Assembly (NCBI GenBank): GCA_015680685.1
Contig: MNCI01012718.1
Location: 721,366-785,365 of the forward strand
Source: Gnetum montanum
Taxonomy: Eukaryota > Streptophyta > Gnetopsida > Gnetales > Gnetaceae
Direction of reading: 5' to 3'
Length of the DNA: 64,000 bases
Shown here: piece after piece, positions 1-11,604 of the stretch
Numbering within the stretch: the first letter of the stretch is position 1
Layout of the letters: each line of letters begins with the position of its first letter
Program-made: the position numbers and the translations under genes
Notes under the pieces: model-generated
Told to the model about the DNA's origin: nothing
The model's input: the letters and a program-made list of their open reading frames with translations, nothing else
The model's database searches: none

Positions 1-598
1 AAAACTCTCACATAAATAATGCTCAAAAATTCCATGAACAAACAAAGATAGAACAAACTTGACCAAGAGGGTAAAACTAAATTGGGTAAATAGTAGAGAA
101 ATAGAAGAGGGATGAGTGATTCCATTTTTAGTTATCTTGTTACCTCATCCAATAGTCAGGCTTGGTTAAAATCATCTTATTTAAAATCATCTCAGCGAGT
201 TGATAGATAGATATATATATATATATATATCTATCTAAGCTAGTGGAGCAATTTTGATGGCAATCAGTAGAATTTAATTATTTTTTAAAGTTGTTACGTT
301 ATCAATTATCATTATAAAGGACATAGTTATAGATATTCAAGTTGCTAAAATATTAATAAAACTATTTAAATAACATCACTATTTGCATTCCAAATAATAT
401 ATACTAGTAAACATAAATTGGTAGAAATAAAAGTTTATATATTTCTTTATCCAAAAACTTCTAGAAAAATTTCTCTTAGTTATCTATCAATGCTTTGTAA
501 TAATCTTCCTTCTACAAAACTCATTTTATCAATTATTATATATCTTACCTGTGATAGTTGATATTGTATGAGAAGTTCTTTGTAGGTAACTATTCCCA
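1..598. other. AT-rich intergenic DNA
   Basis: No coding signal is seen. The only structure is a short self-complementary GATA/TA microsatellite around 203-236. Confidence 0.5.
203..236. repeat. (GATA)/(TA) microsatellite, self-complementary
   Basis: GATAGATAGA is followed by a TA run and then TCTATC, so the tract can fold on itself. It is ordinary simple-sequence DNA. Confidence 0.8.
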
Positions 599-650
599 CC
601 CACCCTCTTACCCACCACTAGACATATTGGCCTCTCGGCCAAAATAATAC
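599..650 (+). repeat. Left copy of a ~50-bp direct repeat flanking the PME pseudogene
   Basis: The segment carries CCACC...CACC followed by ATATTGGCCTCTCGGCCAAAA. A similar segment in the same orientation lies at 12795-12847 (ATATATTGGCTCCTCGGCCAAAA), on the other side of the pectin methylesterase pseudogene. The core is a near-palindrome, GGCCnnnCGGCC. It could be a remnant of terminal repeats of something that carried the PME copy, or a trace of an old tandem duplication. Confidence 0.45.
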
Positions 651-839
651 AAGACTTTCATACGTTAACAAATTTCTGTAACTAATCACCTTAACTAAGA
701 TGTTGCTAGACAGACTCATTAATTCATTCCATACCATATTGTATCCTCCTTCAGAGAGTCACGGAATGACCATTATTCCTTTCCACAAACTAAATTGTAA
801 ACAAGTAATGAAATAAACCAAACAAACAATGCCTATGCT

Positions 840-1215
840 TTAGAGGTTGTCGATGTATGGAACGTGAGTGGAAGGTAGCGAAGAGTCACTCGAGATAAAA
901 TTTGATACACTAAACTGTAACATCGTGGATGCCAAAGTGATGACATGGTAACCCTTTCATTTAACACAACTAGAGGCATTGGCACCAGCCCCAGAATTTT
1001 GATACTCACCATAATACAAAGTATCCAGAGCAAAATTCCTATCCCATTGATGCCATCTCGTAGCATCAATCAACGAACCCAACGACGACAACATAAACAC
1101 ACTCCTAGAATACTATTTCCAAGGCCATCCTAGGTACACCGTGGCCACTACCAATGACTTTGCAGCCACCACGGTGGAACAGTGAACCAAAATGCCCTTA
1201 TTCTCATTTGGGTTG
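840..1215 (-). pseudogene. Pectin methylesterase pseudogene, C-terminal part (downstream of the LTR insertion)
   Basis: Read on the minus strand from 1215 to 840, this gives the C-terminal quarter of a plant pectinesterase (CE8 family, cell-wall pectin demethylation). Motifs seen are NPNENKGILVH, YLGWPWK, YSRSV, a long match around FALDTLYYGEYQNSGAGAN, KGYHVIT and a final LPST.VPY before a stop at 842-840. The family motif is YLGRPW; the catalytic arginine is replaced by Trp, consistent with CGG to TGG. In-frame stops occur after WPWK and in the VKW motif. The N-terminal part is at 11600-12680, on the other side of a 10.4-kb LTR element, and the family order continues across the insertion. 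This is a dead gene. Confidence 0.88.
1211..1215. repeat. Target-site duplication GGTTG (left)
   Basis: GGTTG directly precedes the first LTR (TGTTGATG...). The same five bases are at 11600-11604, next to the last LTR but with three unexplained bases (GAT) after the canonical LTR end. Continuity of the PME reading on both sides supports the assignment. Confidence 0.7.
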
Positions 1216-2334
1216 TGTTGATGTCAACACTCCCATGCTCTCATGGGGCCATGATTATCAACGTCTCTATATCTCTCTCTTAATAACCACAATAAAAATC
1301 ATGTGAGTAGTGGACATTTAAACTACCAGGTGGTGGTCATTAATGGCAGCAATTACGGTCATTAGTGGCAGATGTTTTGGAAGTGATAGCGGTTATGAAC
1401 ATTAGTGGTAGACGTTATGGCAATTATGAACATAAGTGGGCACTTAATTGGAGAACGTGGGCATTATTACATAAGAAGTGGTGGCAGTTTCTATAGCCAT
1501 TACATCAAACATAGGCATCATTATGGATGACTGCAACAGCTATAAAACTAGGGGAATGGAGGAATCCTTAGGGCTCTTCCCATCAAGGAAAAAGGCTCTG
1601 GCTATCGGTTTAGAGGGGCAACTTCCTCTCCAGATTAGTGGTTTCCTCCTTTCTTTTTTTGTATTTTGCAGGCTTCTGGCTGATCTTCGAGGAAGGTCCA
1701 GAATGGGAGCCAACGGCTCAAAATCATACCCTTGCGAGTCTTCTCAGCAATGGTAGGAGGGTTCTTTCTCTCTTCTTTCTATCTATAACAATGTAGGCAA
1801 TGCAGCCCATGCACAGGATGTGAGACATATGATTTTCTTTGGGTCAGCAGCTTGTCACAGTGGTGTAGACATGGGTGAACAATTCTCGTCTCTACGGTGG
1901 TGCACAAAAGGAGGCAAAAGGCAGCAAGCTTTGAGAACCATAGATGCTACCTTGTGCAGACTGTGGTGGGCAATCTCTCTCTTTCTCTCTTTCTTTCTCT
2001 CTCCCTTTCTTGCAATAGTTGTGATCTTCCTGCCCAGTAGTGGATACCATCGGTAGTCACGAACCAGCAGCATCAATAGTACCAGGGAAAATTCATTTCT
2101 TTTAGTTACTTATTATATTCTCAACTTTGAGACAGTTATTCAATTTAAGTTTAGATTATTTAGTTTAAATTCTAGATTTCTTTTTAGTTTATTATTTGCA
2201 AAAGGCCACATAGCCCTCTCCAACTAAGACTATTCCCGGGTTTCCGTACCCATACAGGAGGCACCCTAGGCAATAGTCTTTTAAAATGGGTTTTCTTTCC
2301 CGGTGTTGGTGTGACTAAAATTTATGCATCAACA
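1216..2334 (+). repeat. LTR A1 (family A)
   Basis: Starts TGTTGATGTCAACAC and ends TTTATGCATCAACA, so the ends are inverted repeats (TGTTGATG/CATCAACA). It has an internal TATA-like CTATAAAA near 1540. An 11-base spacer (CCTTTTCTAAG) separates it from the next LTR. Confidence 0.9.
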
Positions 2335-2345
2335 CCTTTTCTAAG

Positions 2346-3464
2346 TGTTGATATCAACACTCCCATGCTCTCATGGGGCCATGATTATCAACGTCTCTAT
2401 CTCTCTCTCTTAATAACCACAATAAAAATTATGCGAGTACTAGACATTTAAACTGCCAGGTGCTGGTCATTAATGGCAACACTTATGGTCATTAGTGGCA
2501 GATGTTTTGGAAATTACAACTGTTATGGACATTAGTGGTAGACGTTACGGTAGTTACTGACATAAGTGGGCACTTAATTAGAGAACATGGGCATTATTAC
2601 ATAAGAAGTGGTGGCGGTTTCTGTAGCTATTACATAAAATGTAGGCATCATTATGGATAACTGCAGCAACTATAAAACTAGGGGGATGGAGGAATCCTGA
2701 GGGCTCTTCCCATTGAGGAAAAAGGCTCTAGCTATTGGTCTAGAGGGGCAACTTCCTTTCGAGATCAGCGGTTTCCTCCTTTCTTTTCTTGTATTTTGCA
2801 AGCTTCTGGCTGATCTTCGAGGAAGGTCCAAAATAGGAGCCAGCAGCTCAAAATCGGATCCTTGCAGGTCTTCTCAGCGACAGCAGGAGGGTTCTCTTTC
2901 TCTTCTTTCTATTTACAACAATGTAGGCAATGTAGGCCATGTGCAGGACGTGAGACATGCGGTTTTCTTTGGGCCAGTAGCTTGTCACAGTGGTGTAGAC
3001 GTGGGTGAATGATTTTCCTCTCTACGACGGTGCATAAAAGGTGGCAAAAGGTAGTAGGCTTTGAGGACCGTAGTTGTTTCCCTATGTAGATTGTGGTGGG
3101 CAATCTCTCTCTTTCTCTCTTTCTCTCTCACTCCCTCTCTCACAACGATCACAGTCTTCCTGCCCAGTAGTGGATACCATTGGCAATCACGGACCAGTAG
3201 CATCAACAGGACGAGGGAAAATTCATTTCTTTTAGTTACTTATTGTATTCTCAACTTTGAGATAGTTATCCAATTTAAATTCAGATTATTTAATTTAAAT
3301 TCCAGATTTCTTTCTAGTTTATTATTTACAAAAGGCCACATAGCCCTCTTCAGCTGAGACTATTCCCAAGTTTCCGTACCCATACGAGAGGCAGCTTAGG
3401 CAATAGTCTCCTAAAATGAGTTTTCATTCCCAATGTTGGTATGACCAAAATTTATGCATCAACA
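2346..3464 (+). repeat. LTR A2 (family A)
   Basis: Second tandem LTR copy, colinear with A1 over its whole length. It ends TTTATGCATCAACA and is followed by the spacer CCTTTTTCAAG. Confidence 0.9.
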
Positions 3465-3475
3465 CCTTTTTCAAG

Positions 3476-4576
3476 TGTTAATATCAACATTCACATGCTC
3501 TCATGGGGCCATGATTACCAATGTTCTATCTCTCTCTCTTAATAACCACAATAAAAATCATGCAAGTAGTGGACATTTAAACTACTAGGTGGTGGTCATT
3601 AATGATAGTAGTTACAGTCATTAGTGGCAGATGTTTCGGAAGTTATGGCAGTTACGGACATTAGTGATAGACATTACAAAAGTTACAAACATAAGTGGGC
3701 ACTTAATTGGAGAACGTGGGTGTTATTACACAAGAAGTGGTGGCAATTTTTATAGCTGTTACATAAAACGTAGGCATCATTATGGATGACTGTAGCAATT
3801 ATAAAACCAGGGGGATGCAGGAATCCTAAGGGCTCTTCCCAACAAGGAAAAAGACTTTGGCGATTGGTCTAGAGGGGCAACTTCCTCTCTAGATTAGCAG
3901 TTTCCTCTTTTCTTTTCTTGTATTTTGCAGGCTTCTGGCTAATCTTTGAGGAAGGTCCAAAATAGGAGCCAATGGCTCAAAATCAAATCCTTGCAAGTCT
4001 TCTCAGCGACAACAAGAGGGTTCTCTCTCTCTCTTCTTTCTATCTACAACAACGTAGGTAGTGTAGCCCATGTGTAGGACATGAGACGTGTGATTTTCTT
4101 TGGGCCAATAGCTTGTCACGGTGGTGCAAACGTGGGTGAATGATTTTCCTCTCTATAGCGGTGCACAAAAGGCGACAAAAGGCAGGAGGCTTTTGAGGAT
4201 CGCAGTTGTTACCTTGTGCAAACTATGGTGGGAAATCTCTCTCTTCCTCTCTCATGATGATCATGATCCTCCTACCCAATAGAGGATATGATTGGCAGTC
4301 ACAGACCAGCAACATCAACAAGACCAAGGAAAATTCATTTCTTTTAGTTACTTATTGTATTCTCAACTTTGAGACAGTTATTCAATTTAAGTTCAGATTA
4401 TTTAATTTAAATTCCTGATGTCTTTCTAGTTTATTATTTGCAAAAGGCCACATAGCACTCTCCAGTTAAGACTATTCTCAGGTTTCCGTACCCATACGGG
4501 AGGCGCCCAAGGCAATAGTCTCCTAAAACGAGTTTTCTTTCCCAATGTTGGTGTGACCAAAATGTATGCATCAACA
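3476..4576 (+). repeat. LTR A3 (family A)
   Basis: Third tandem LTR copy. Its start has mutated to TGTTAATATCAACATTC, and it is slightly shorter than A1 and A2. The spacer CCTTTTTTTTAAG follows. Confidence 0.9.
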
Positions 4577-4588
4577 CCTTTTTTTAAG

Positions 4589-5664
4589 TGTTGATGTCAA
4601 CACTCCCATGCTCTCATGGGGCCATGATTATCAACGTCTCTATCTCTCTCTCTTAATAACCACAATAAAAATCATGTGAGTAGTGGACATTTAAACTGCC
4701 AGGTGGTGATCATTAATGGCAGCAGTTACGGTCATTAGTGGCAAACGTTTTGGAAGTTACGGCGGTTACGGACATTAGTGGTAGACGTTACGATAGCTAC
4801 TGACATAAGTGGGCACTTAATTAGAGAACATGGGTGTTATTACACAAGTAGTGGTGGCAGTTTCTGTAGCTGTTACATAAAATGTAGGCATCATTATGGA
4901 TGACTGCAGTAGCTATAAAACCAAGGAAAAAGGCTCTAGCTATCGATCTAGAGGGGCAACTTCCTCTCCAAATCAATAGTTTCCTCCTTTCTTTTGTTGT
5001 ATTTTGTAGGCTTCTAGCTGATCTTCGAGGAAGGTCCAAAATAGGAGCCAACGGCTCAAAATCGAATCCTTGTGGGTCTTCTCAGTGACGACAGGAGGGT
5101 TCTCTCTCTCTTCTTTCTATCTACAACAACATAGGCAGTGCAACCCATGCGTAGGACGTGAGAGGTGTGGTTTTCTTTGGGCCAGCAGCTTGTCATGGTG
5201 GTGCAAACGTGGGTGAACGATTTTCCTCTCTACGGTGGTGCACAAAAGGTGGCAAAAGGTGGCAGGCTTTGAGGATCGTAGTTGCTACCCTGTGCAGACT
5301 GTTGTGGGCAATCTCTCTCTTTCTTTCTCTCTCCCTCTCTCGCGATAGTTGTGGTCTTCCTGCCCAATAGTGAATACCATCGGTAGTCATGGACCAGCAG
5401 CATCAACAAGACCAGGGAAAATTCATTTCTTTTAGTTACTTATTGTATTCTCAACTTTGAGATAGTTATTCAATTTAAGTTCAGATTATTTAATTTAAAT
5501 TTTATATTTCTTTCTAGTTTATTATTTGCAAAAGGCCACATAGCCCTCTCTAGCTGAGACTATTCCTGAGTTTCTATACCCATACAGAAGGCACCCTAGG
5601 TAATAGTCTCCTAAAAAGAGTTTTCTTTCCTAGTGTTGGTGTGACCAAAATTTATGCATCAACA
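4589..5664 (+). repeat. LTR A4 (family A), adjoining the internal region
   Basis: Fourth copy, about 1076 bp. It lacks a stretch around the TATA box that the others carry (between CTATAAAACCA and GGAAAAAGGC near 4915-4930). It is followed directly by the internal region (CCTTTTTTAGCTATAAAAGG). Confidence 0.9.
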
Positions 5665-5676
5665 CCTTTTTTAGCT

Positions 5677-5690
5677 ATAAAAGGAGGGCC
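5677..5690 (+). promoter_or_regulatory. TATA-like motif just inside the element
   Basis: AGCTATAAAAGGAGGG lies 13 bases after the LTR end, where a primer-binding site would be expected. It resembles the TATA region inside the LTR itself (CTATAAAACCAGGGG). Whether it is used is unknown. Confidence 0.35.
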
Positions 5691-6184
5691 TTTCTCTGGC
5701 CTTTTTTTTATCAGCTTTTCTTGTCATTTTTCTAGCCATTGTTATCTCATTTTCTAAAATATCTAATTTTAATCCTTTTCTAGTCCTTATTCTATTTTTA
5801 TTTCCTAAGAAATTTCATTTTTCTTGTTTCAAAATTGTTTTATTTAAAATTTCTATTTTCAATCATTGCCTTTAAAAATCTTATTAAATAATTTTCGAGC
5901 CCTTTAATTCCTGTTCTCAATAGTTTGTTTCTTGAAAAATTTCGAGTCTCATCACCCATTTTTCCTTAATCTTTTTGTTGTTTTTTTTTTTTTTAAATCC
6001 TTGTTTCCCAATCCCATTTTTGAATTTGTATTTTGGCAATCCTTACCTTAGTCCTAGGTTAGGTAAGGTGGTTTTATTTGATTATGCAATTTTAAGTTTA
6101 TTTTTCTAAAATCTTACATTTTACTGTTTTCCCTTGTAATTTTATAAGTATTGCAATTTTATACATTTATTTTTCTTTTTTTAA

Positions 6185-6215
<31 letters not shown>

Positions 6216-6319
6216 CATATTTTAGTTTTTTTTTACCAAAAAAATTATTATTTCAATATTCTCTTTTTTATGCAATTTTATAGTTTTATTCTAGTAATTA
6301 TATTTTGTAGTTTTGTTTT

Positions 6320-7795
6320 ATGAGTGAACTCCCCTCTGCTTCTAACCAACCAATTATCCATCTCTTCGCATTAAAGAAACAACAAGCCTCAGGTTTTCCA
6401 AGTTTTATTCGTAGGAGAACTCGAACTAGGATGGCAGCCAATCAACCCCCAGCTCCCTTGGTTAGCAACCCCTTCGACTTCACTAATTATCACGATATCC
6501 CAAAATCACTCTAGAATATAAATTTGTTCTACAACCCCGCAAACCCTTCTAGTGATGCCTGCCAACATATACAATGTTTTGAAACCTTACTACACATCCA
6601 CAACATTATCCAAAATGATGTGGCATGTAGAGTATTTGTGACAACTTTCAGAACCAAAGCAACCCAATGGTTCTTGATGCTTCCCAATGCCTCTATTAAC
6701 TCATGGCAGGAGTCCAAAAATATGTTTTTGATCCAATTTGACAAATTCACGAGCCCTGCAATCGCGTCAAGTAACTTCACTAGCTTAAGAAAGCTACATG
6801 GGGAAAATGTTAGGGATTACAACCTGAGATTTCTTCACCAACTAACCTATGTGCCAAGTGAGATGCATCCACAACCCGATGGCATCCTCAACTTTTACCT
6901 TTCTACCATCGACCCATTCTTTGCCTGTGCCATCAAATCTGATTCAAACATAACAGAAATATAGGGAGCAATGGCTAAAGTCATGGAGTTAGAACAAATC
7001 ACCCTTATGAACAGCATTCAAACTCAATTTGAAATGATAAGTGTTAGCAATCCTATGCAACCTAGTCCTCTACCCCTACTAACTTTCCCAATGATCAACA
7101 CTATGTTCCAAATTCCCATTCCCCTTCAAATGACTCAACCTACAAATAGCTATTTTCAAGGTCCCACATTTTCTCCGTTCCTACCATCTAACACTGGTTT
7201 GAATGAGGATCAATCGAAGGCCTTAACCCAATCCATCATAAACCCAAAAAAGGTACCTAATCCTATTGAACCCACGACTCAAGCTCAAGATCAAATAACC
7301 TAGATATTAACTTCACTTCAAAACCTTTCCAACAAAGTAGTTGAATTAAAGAGAAACAACAACAAGGGTCCTATACAACCAAAAAAGTCAAGTTCATCAA
7401 CCAATGATGATTATTCTGCCTCCATAACACTAGGCAACATTCTGAGAAGACTTGTTCCCAATTTTTAGCATTATATAACTACAACACCCAAGGTCAAAAA
7501 AATGGAAAACCTCCTATTATGGTCCTTAAGGTACCTCATGAAATAGAAAATGAAGAGGTTTCCTCATTGGAGCAAGTTATGGTAAACAACCCCAACCCGC
7601 ATAATGCTCACTACTGTAAACTTAATGACATCATGAACAACACACAACAACAAACTAGGATTGACCCTTACACTCCTCCAAATAGAAGAGCTCCTAGTCA
7701 AAGTAACATAAATACTCAAACTAGATCATCTCAAATAAACACTCCACAACAATCAAACCCACCTTCTATACTTAGAAGAACTTCACCTCAATGAG
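6320..7795 (+). pseudogene. Retrotransposon gag-like region, family A
   Basis: The open stretch beginning at 6320 continues with interruptions (stops near 6512, 6962 and 7301) into a Retrotrans_gag-type domain. Recognisable segments are the ATQWFLMLPNASINSWQE motif, equivalent to the A.WF..LP..SI.SW..L motif of Gypsy gag, and F..QF.KF followed by LRKLHGENVRDYNLRFLHQ. Downstream is a Pro/Asn/Gln-rich tail (7000-7790). No zinc knuckle could be placed. Gag would form the virus-like particle; this copy cannot do so intact. Confidence 0.75.
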
Positions 7796-8021
7796 AAGCT
7801 AAAGATGAACACAAGACTTATGATCTAGTTGCGTATTTGAAGAAAATTAAATCTAACATCTCAATGTATGACCTTTTACAACTTAATGAAATGAAAGAGG
7901 TGATTCAAGAGATAGTTCATAAACCAAAAACCAATAAAGGAAAATCCCCACCCTTGAAAGGCAAGTTCACTTCATAGAAAGTCCTAACACATTATCAGTA
8001 CAAAATGTAAACAATTCCACG

Positions 8022-8483
8022 ATGAGCAAGAAAGCGCAACCTCCTTCCCTTACAACTCTGATTATTTTAGAAAAGAATGTTCACAATTGTTTGATGGATT
8101 CTGGAGTGACTGTCAGTGTCATGCCACTTGAGGTATGTAAGACTTTAGGAGCACAAATGATACCACAAATGAAAAATGTGATTCAACTTGATGGGTCCAA
8201 TGTACCTGTAGTAGGGTCATTAAAAGGAGTGAAAGTGCAACTTAAACAATACCCTACATTCACATGTTACACAGATATCCTAGTAGTTGACATGTCACCT
8301 ACCTATGGTGTGCTCTTATCTAGGACTATTGGAGCCAAGTTTGGGGGCTTTTTTAGGTCAAATTTCTCAAAGCTATTAATCCCTATCAAAGGAAAATCTG
8401 AATACATGACTATACCTCGACAACCCTTCTACAAACAAGTAATTATAGCCTTGGATCAACAAAATCAATCTTTGGAAGATTGA
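8022..8483 (+). pseudogene. Retropepsin-like aspartic protease of the family A element
   Basis: The 153-residue open stretch has the active-site segment MDSGVTVSVMPLEVCKTLGA, corresponding to the DSGA..SVMP loop of Gypsy proteases. It continues with GSLKGVKVQL and the ADVVVLD-like segment YTDILVVDMSPTYGVLLSR. The catalytic Asp is kept. It is followed after a short gap by the remaining pol frame. The protease would cleave Gag-Pol; without a full polyprotein it is probably non-functional. Confidence 0.8.
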
Positions 8484-8546
8484 AACACTAATCTTTATGT
8501 TGGGGTTATTGAGGTTGAGCACAGCGAACATGTTGTAAATGACTAT

Positions 8547-9185
8547 GTGAGTGGAACTACAAAAACTTTTGTCTCTCATGCAGATTTCACCCAATCCTAT
8601 CAAAGTTCTAGAGAAGGTGAAGAAAGCTATGGAGACACCTTGCCTTATCAACAACATGATAGATTTCGTCTAAGTGATCCACCACCTTTAGGGGAAGATA
8701 AAGATGTAAGTAAAACCCTACCTTTTAAAACATCTGAAGGGGTGCTAAATTTTAATAACACATCCATGAAACATTCTCCTAGAAAGGCTATATTTGATGA
8801 CCCACCAAGACCTAGACCTACCATTGAAACTTATATTAAAGAAAGACTTGATAAAAAATGAACAAGCAAGTTAAGATTAGGTCTTAATTTTTGTAATCTT
8901 AAGCATCAACAAATTGTTAAACAATGTCTTAACAAGAAGTACGTTGGTGAAGTCTTTAAGATAGGAGACCTAGTCTTTGAAAAAGGTAGAACATTTGACC
9001 GAGCAAATTTTCAAAGTAAGTTCTCTCCTATGTGGTCAAGCCCATTCCGAATTAAAGACGTCATTGGACCCAATGTGTACAAGGTTGCTAATGTGCAAGG
9101 ATATAAGTTACGTAGAAATTTTAATGCATTTTATTTAAAGCATTTCCACTCAGGTGCCCCACATGGACACCTAGTAGATTCTTAG
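8547..9185 (+). pseudogene. Truncated pol: linker plus integrase C-terminal domain
   Basis: One reading frame runs from 8547 through a single TGA (8859-8861) to a TAG at 9183-9185. The second half has the Gypsy integrase C-terminal signature: VGEVFKIGDLVFEKG, then FSPMWSSPFRIKDVIG and NVYKVANVQGYKL, ending AFYLKHFHSGAPHG. RT, RNase H and the integrase zinc-binding and DDE parts are absent between the protease and this segment, which indicates an internal deletion. Confidence 0.8.
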
Positions 9186-10485
9186 TTGCATGTTTTCTTC
9201 CCCTTCACCATACATTTCATTTGTATATCCATCATTTCTTTCTTGGAATATTATTTTGATTTTTGCTTTGCATATGATTTTAATAATCATTATGGTCTTT
9301 TGAGTTACTAGGCATTGGGTCATCAGAACACCATCCAAACATAATGTGAGTATAATGCTTTATATAATATTTCCTAGTACTATTACATAAAATCTCTTTT
9401 ATACTATATATTTTAATAATGCTTTGATTCTTCCTAGTCTTTTTCAAGGTTTTAGTTTCTTTAGTTATGTTGGATTATGGAGCATGAGATTTGTGCTAAC
9501 TTATCATGTAATCATCATGATCATATGAGTGTAGGGTAGGTGATGTTGGAGAATGGTTAGCCATAATCACTAGGTGACCTTGGAAAACCCCATTTTCCCT
9601 CTCATAAGCTCTAGCCCTCAAGTGTGATGATCCATGGTTACCCTGTAAACAACAGGGTGAAGTGTGTTCATCTCCACTTGAGAACCCTTAGCCACCCAGG
9701 AGACCTACTATGATGCTATCAAATTGTAATTAAAGGCACATACACGAGGGTTGAACTACACCATGGGCAAAGTTCCGAAAGGATTGTGTTCATTGGTAGT
9801 GCAACTAATCGGCCAAACTCGTGTTGTAATTCCTACCTTAAGAATGAAGTACACCATGGGCAAAGTTTTCTCAAAAAAACAATAAGAAAAAAAAAACAAA
9901 TGAGGACCGTGTTCATTGGCAGTGTAATAAGTTCTTGAGTGTGGTGGGGTCTGATAGTTATCCTTATCCTAACCTCCATTTTCCCTTTTGAACCAATTTT
10001 CCAAAAAAGGCAAATAATCCCTTTTCATCCATTTTCTTTCTCAATCTCAAAAAAAAAAAAAAAAGTTCCAAGGAAAAATTTGAAAGTTGTGACTAGCCAC
10101 AATCTAATATGAGTCTATCCTCCTTATTAAGTTTAGTATGGGTCTTGTGCTCAAAGTAGTCTGCATGCTGTTGGCTTTTACTTTGTAAGAAAATTGGGAA
10201 AGAAATCATAATTATATTTTAATTATATATAGATATATGTAGTTAAAATAATAAAATTATATATTTAGAATTCAATTAAATAAGATGGTGTGGTTTGGGT
10301 GGCCTGCGTTTAGTTCTCTTTTGATTATATGGTTATTTTAATCATGTTTAGATCAATACAGTTTACTTTTAAGTTTTCATTTGCTTGTTTTGTGATGTTT
10401 GTGATTCCCTACCTATTGCGTCATTTTAAAATTTTTGTGGTCTTGTTTCTTGCACTTGCATGCAATTAAAAGTTTGGGAGCTAAG
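9186..10485 (+). other. Non-coding 3' internal region of the family A element
   Basis: No coding potential is seen. There is an imperfect direct repeat of the segment TACACCATGGGCAAAGTT...GTGTTCATTGG.AGTG (9756-9802 and 9850-9924). The end AAAGTTTGGGAG before the right LTR is a possible polypurine tract. Confidence 0.5.
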
Positions 10486-10530
10486 TGTTGATGTCAATAC
10501 TCCCATGCTCTCATGGGGCCATGATTATCA

Positions 10531-10579
<49 letters not shown>

Positions 10580-11596
10580 TAACCACAATAAAAATTATGC
10601 GAGTAGTGGACATTTAAATTGTCAGGCGATGATCATTAATGGCAATAGTTATGGCCATTAGTCGCAAATATTTTGGAAGTTACGGTGGTTACAGACATTA
10701 GTGGTAGACGTTACGACAATTAAGAACATAAGTGGACACTTAATTGGAGAACATGGGCGTTATTACACAAGAAGTGGTGGTGGTTTCTGTAGCTGTTATA
10801 TAAAACGTAGGCATCATTATGGATGACTACAGCGGTTATAAAACCAGGGGGATGGAGGAATCCTAAGGGCTCTTCCCATTGAGGAAAAAGGCTATGGCTA
10901 TCGGTCTAGAGGGGCAACTTCCTCTCCAAATTAGCAGTTTCCTCCTTTCATTTTTTGTATTTTGCAGGCTTCTAGCTTATCTTCAAGGCATGTCCAAAAT
11001 AGGAGCCAGCAGCAAAAAATCGAATCCTTGCAGATCTTCTCAGCGATGGCAGGAGGGTCTCTCTCTCTCTTCTTTCTATCTACAACAACGTAGGCAGTGC
11101 AGCCCAAGCGCAAGATGTGAGACGTGCAGTTTTCTTTGGGCCAACAACTTGTCACGGTGGTGCAGATGTGGGTGAATGATTTTTCTCTCTACGGCGGTGC
11201 ACAAAAGGCGACAAAAGGCAGCAAACTTTGAGGATTGCAATTGCTGCCCTCTGTGGACTATGATGGGTAGTCTCTCTCTTTCTCTCTTTCTCTCTCTCTC
11301 CCTCGACAATCACAATCTTCCTGCCCAGTAGTGGATACCATTGGCAATCACGGACCAGCAGCGTCAACAAGACTAGGGGAAATTCATTTCTTTTAATTAC
11401 TTATTATATTCTCAACTTTGAGACGGTTATTCAATTTAAGTTCAGATTATTTAATTTAAATTTCAGATTTCTTTCTAGTTTATTATTTGCAAAAGGCCAC
11501 ATAACCCTCTGTAGGTTAGACTATTCCCGGGTTTCTATACCCATACGAAAGGTGCCCTAGGCAATAGTTGGTGTGACCAAAATTTATGCATCAATA
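10486..11596 (+). repeat. LTR A5 (right end, family A)
   Basis: Starts TGTTGATGTCAATAC. It has an expanded (CT)n tract (10533-10574), a TATA-like GTTATAAAACC, and a roughly 30-bp deletion near its end compared with the tandem copies. It ends ATGCATCAATA. Confidence 0.88.
10533..10574. repeat. (CT)n microsatellite within LTR A5
   Basis: About 20 CT units, where the other LTR copies have only a short CTCTCTCT. This is slippage after insertion. Confidence 0.9.
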
Positions 11597-11599
11597 GAT

Positions 11600-11604
11600 G
11601 GTTG
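11600..11604. repeat. Target-site duplication GGTTG (right)
   Basis: Matches the GGTTG before LTR A1 at 1211-1215. Confidence 0.6.

Larger units (their letters stand above)
1216..11599 (+). mobile_element. Ty3/Gypsy-derived LTR retrotransposon (family A) with tandem 5' LTRs
   Basis: Five copies of a 1.08-1.12 kb LTR (TGTTGATG...CATCAACA) are present. Four stand in tandem (1216-2334, 2346-3464, 3476-4576, 4589-5664) and one lies at the right end (10486-11596). The internal region 5665-10485 encodes, in plus orientation, a gag-like region, an aspartic protease and an integrase C-terminus. RT, RNase H and the integrase core are missing, so it is non-autonomous. Protease and integrase in this setting, with a Gypsy-type gag, point to Ty3/Gypsy. 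A convincing primer-binding site is not visible after the LTR; a TATAAAA lies there instead (5677-5690). It sits inside a PME pseudogene on the opposite strand. Confidence 0.9.
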
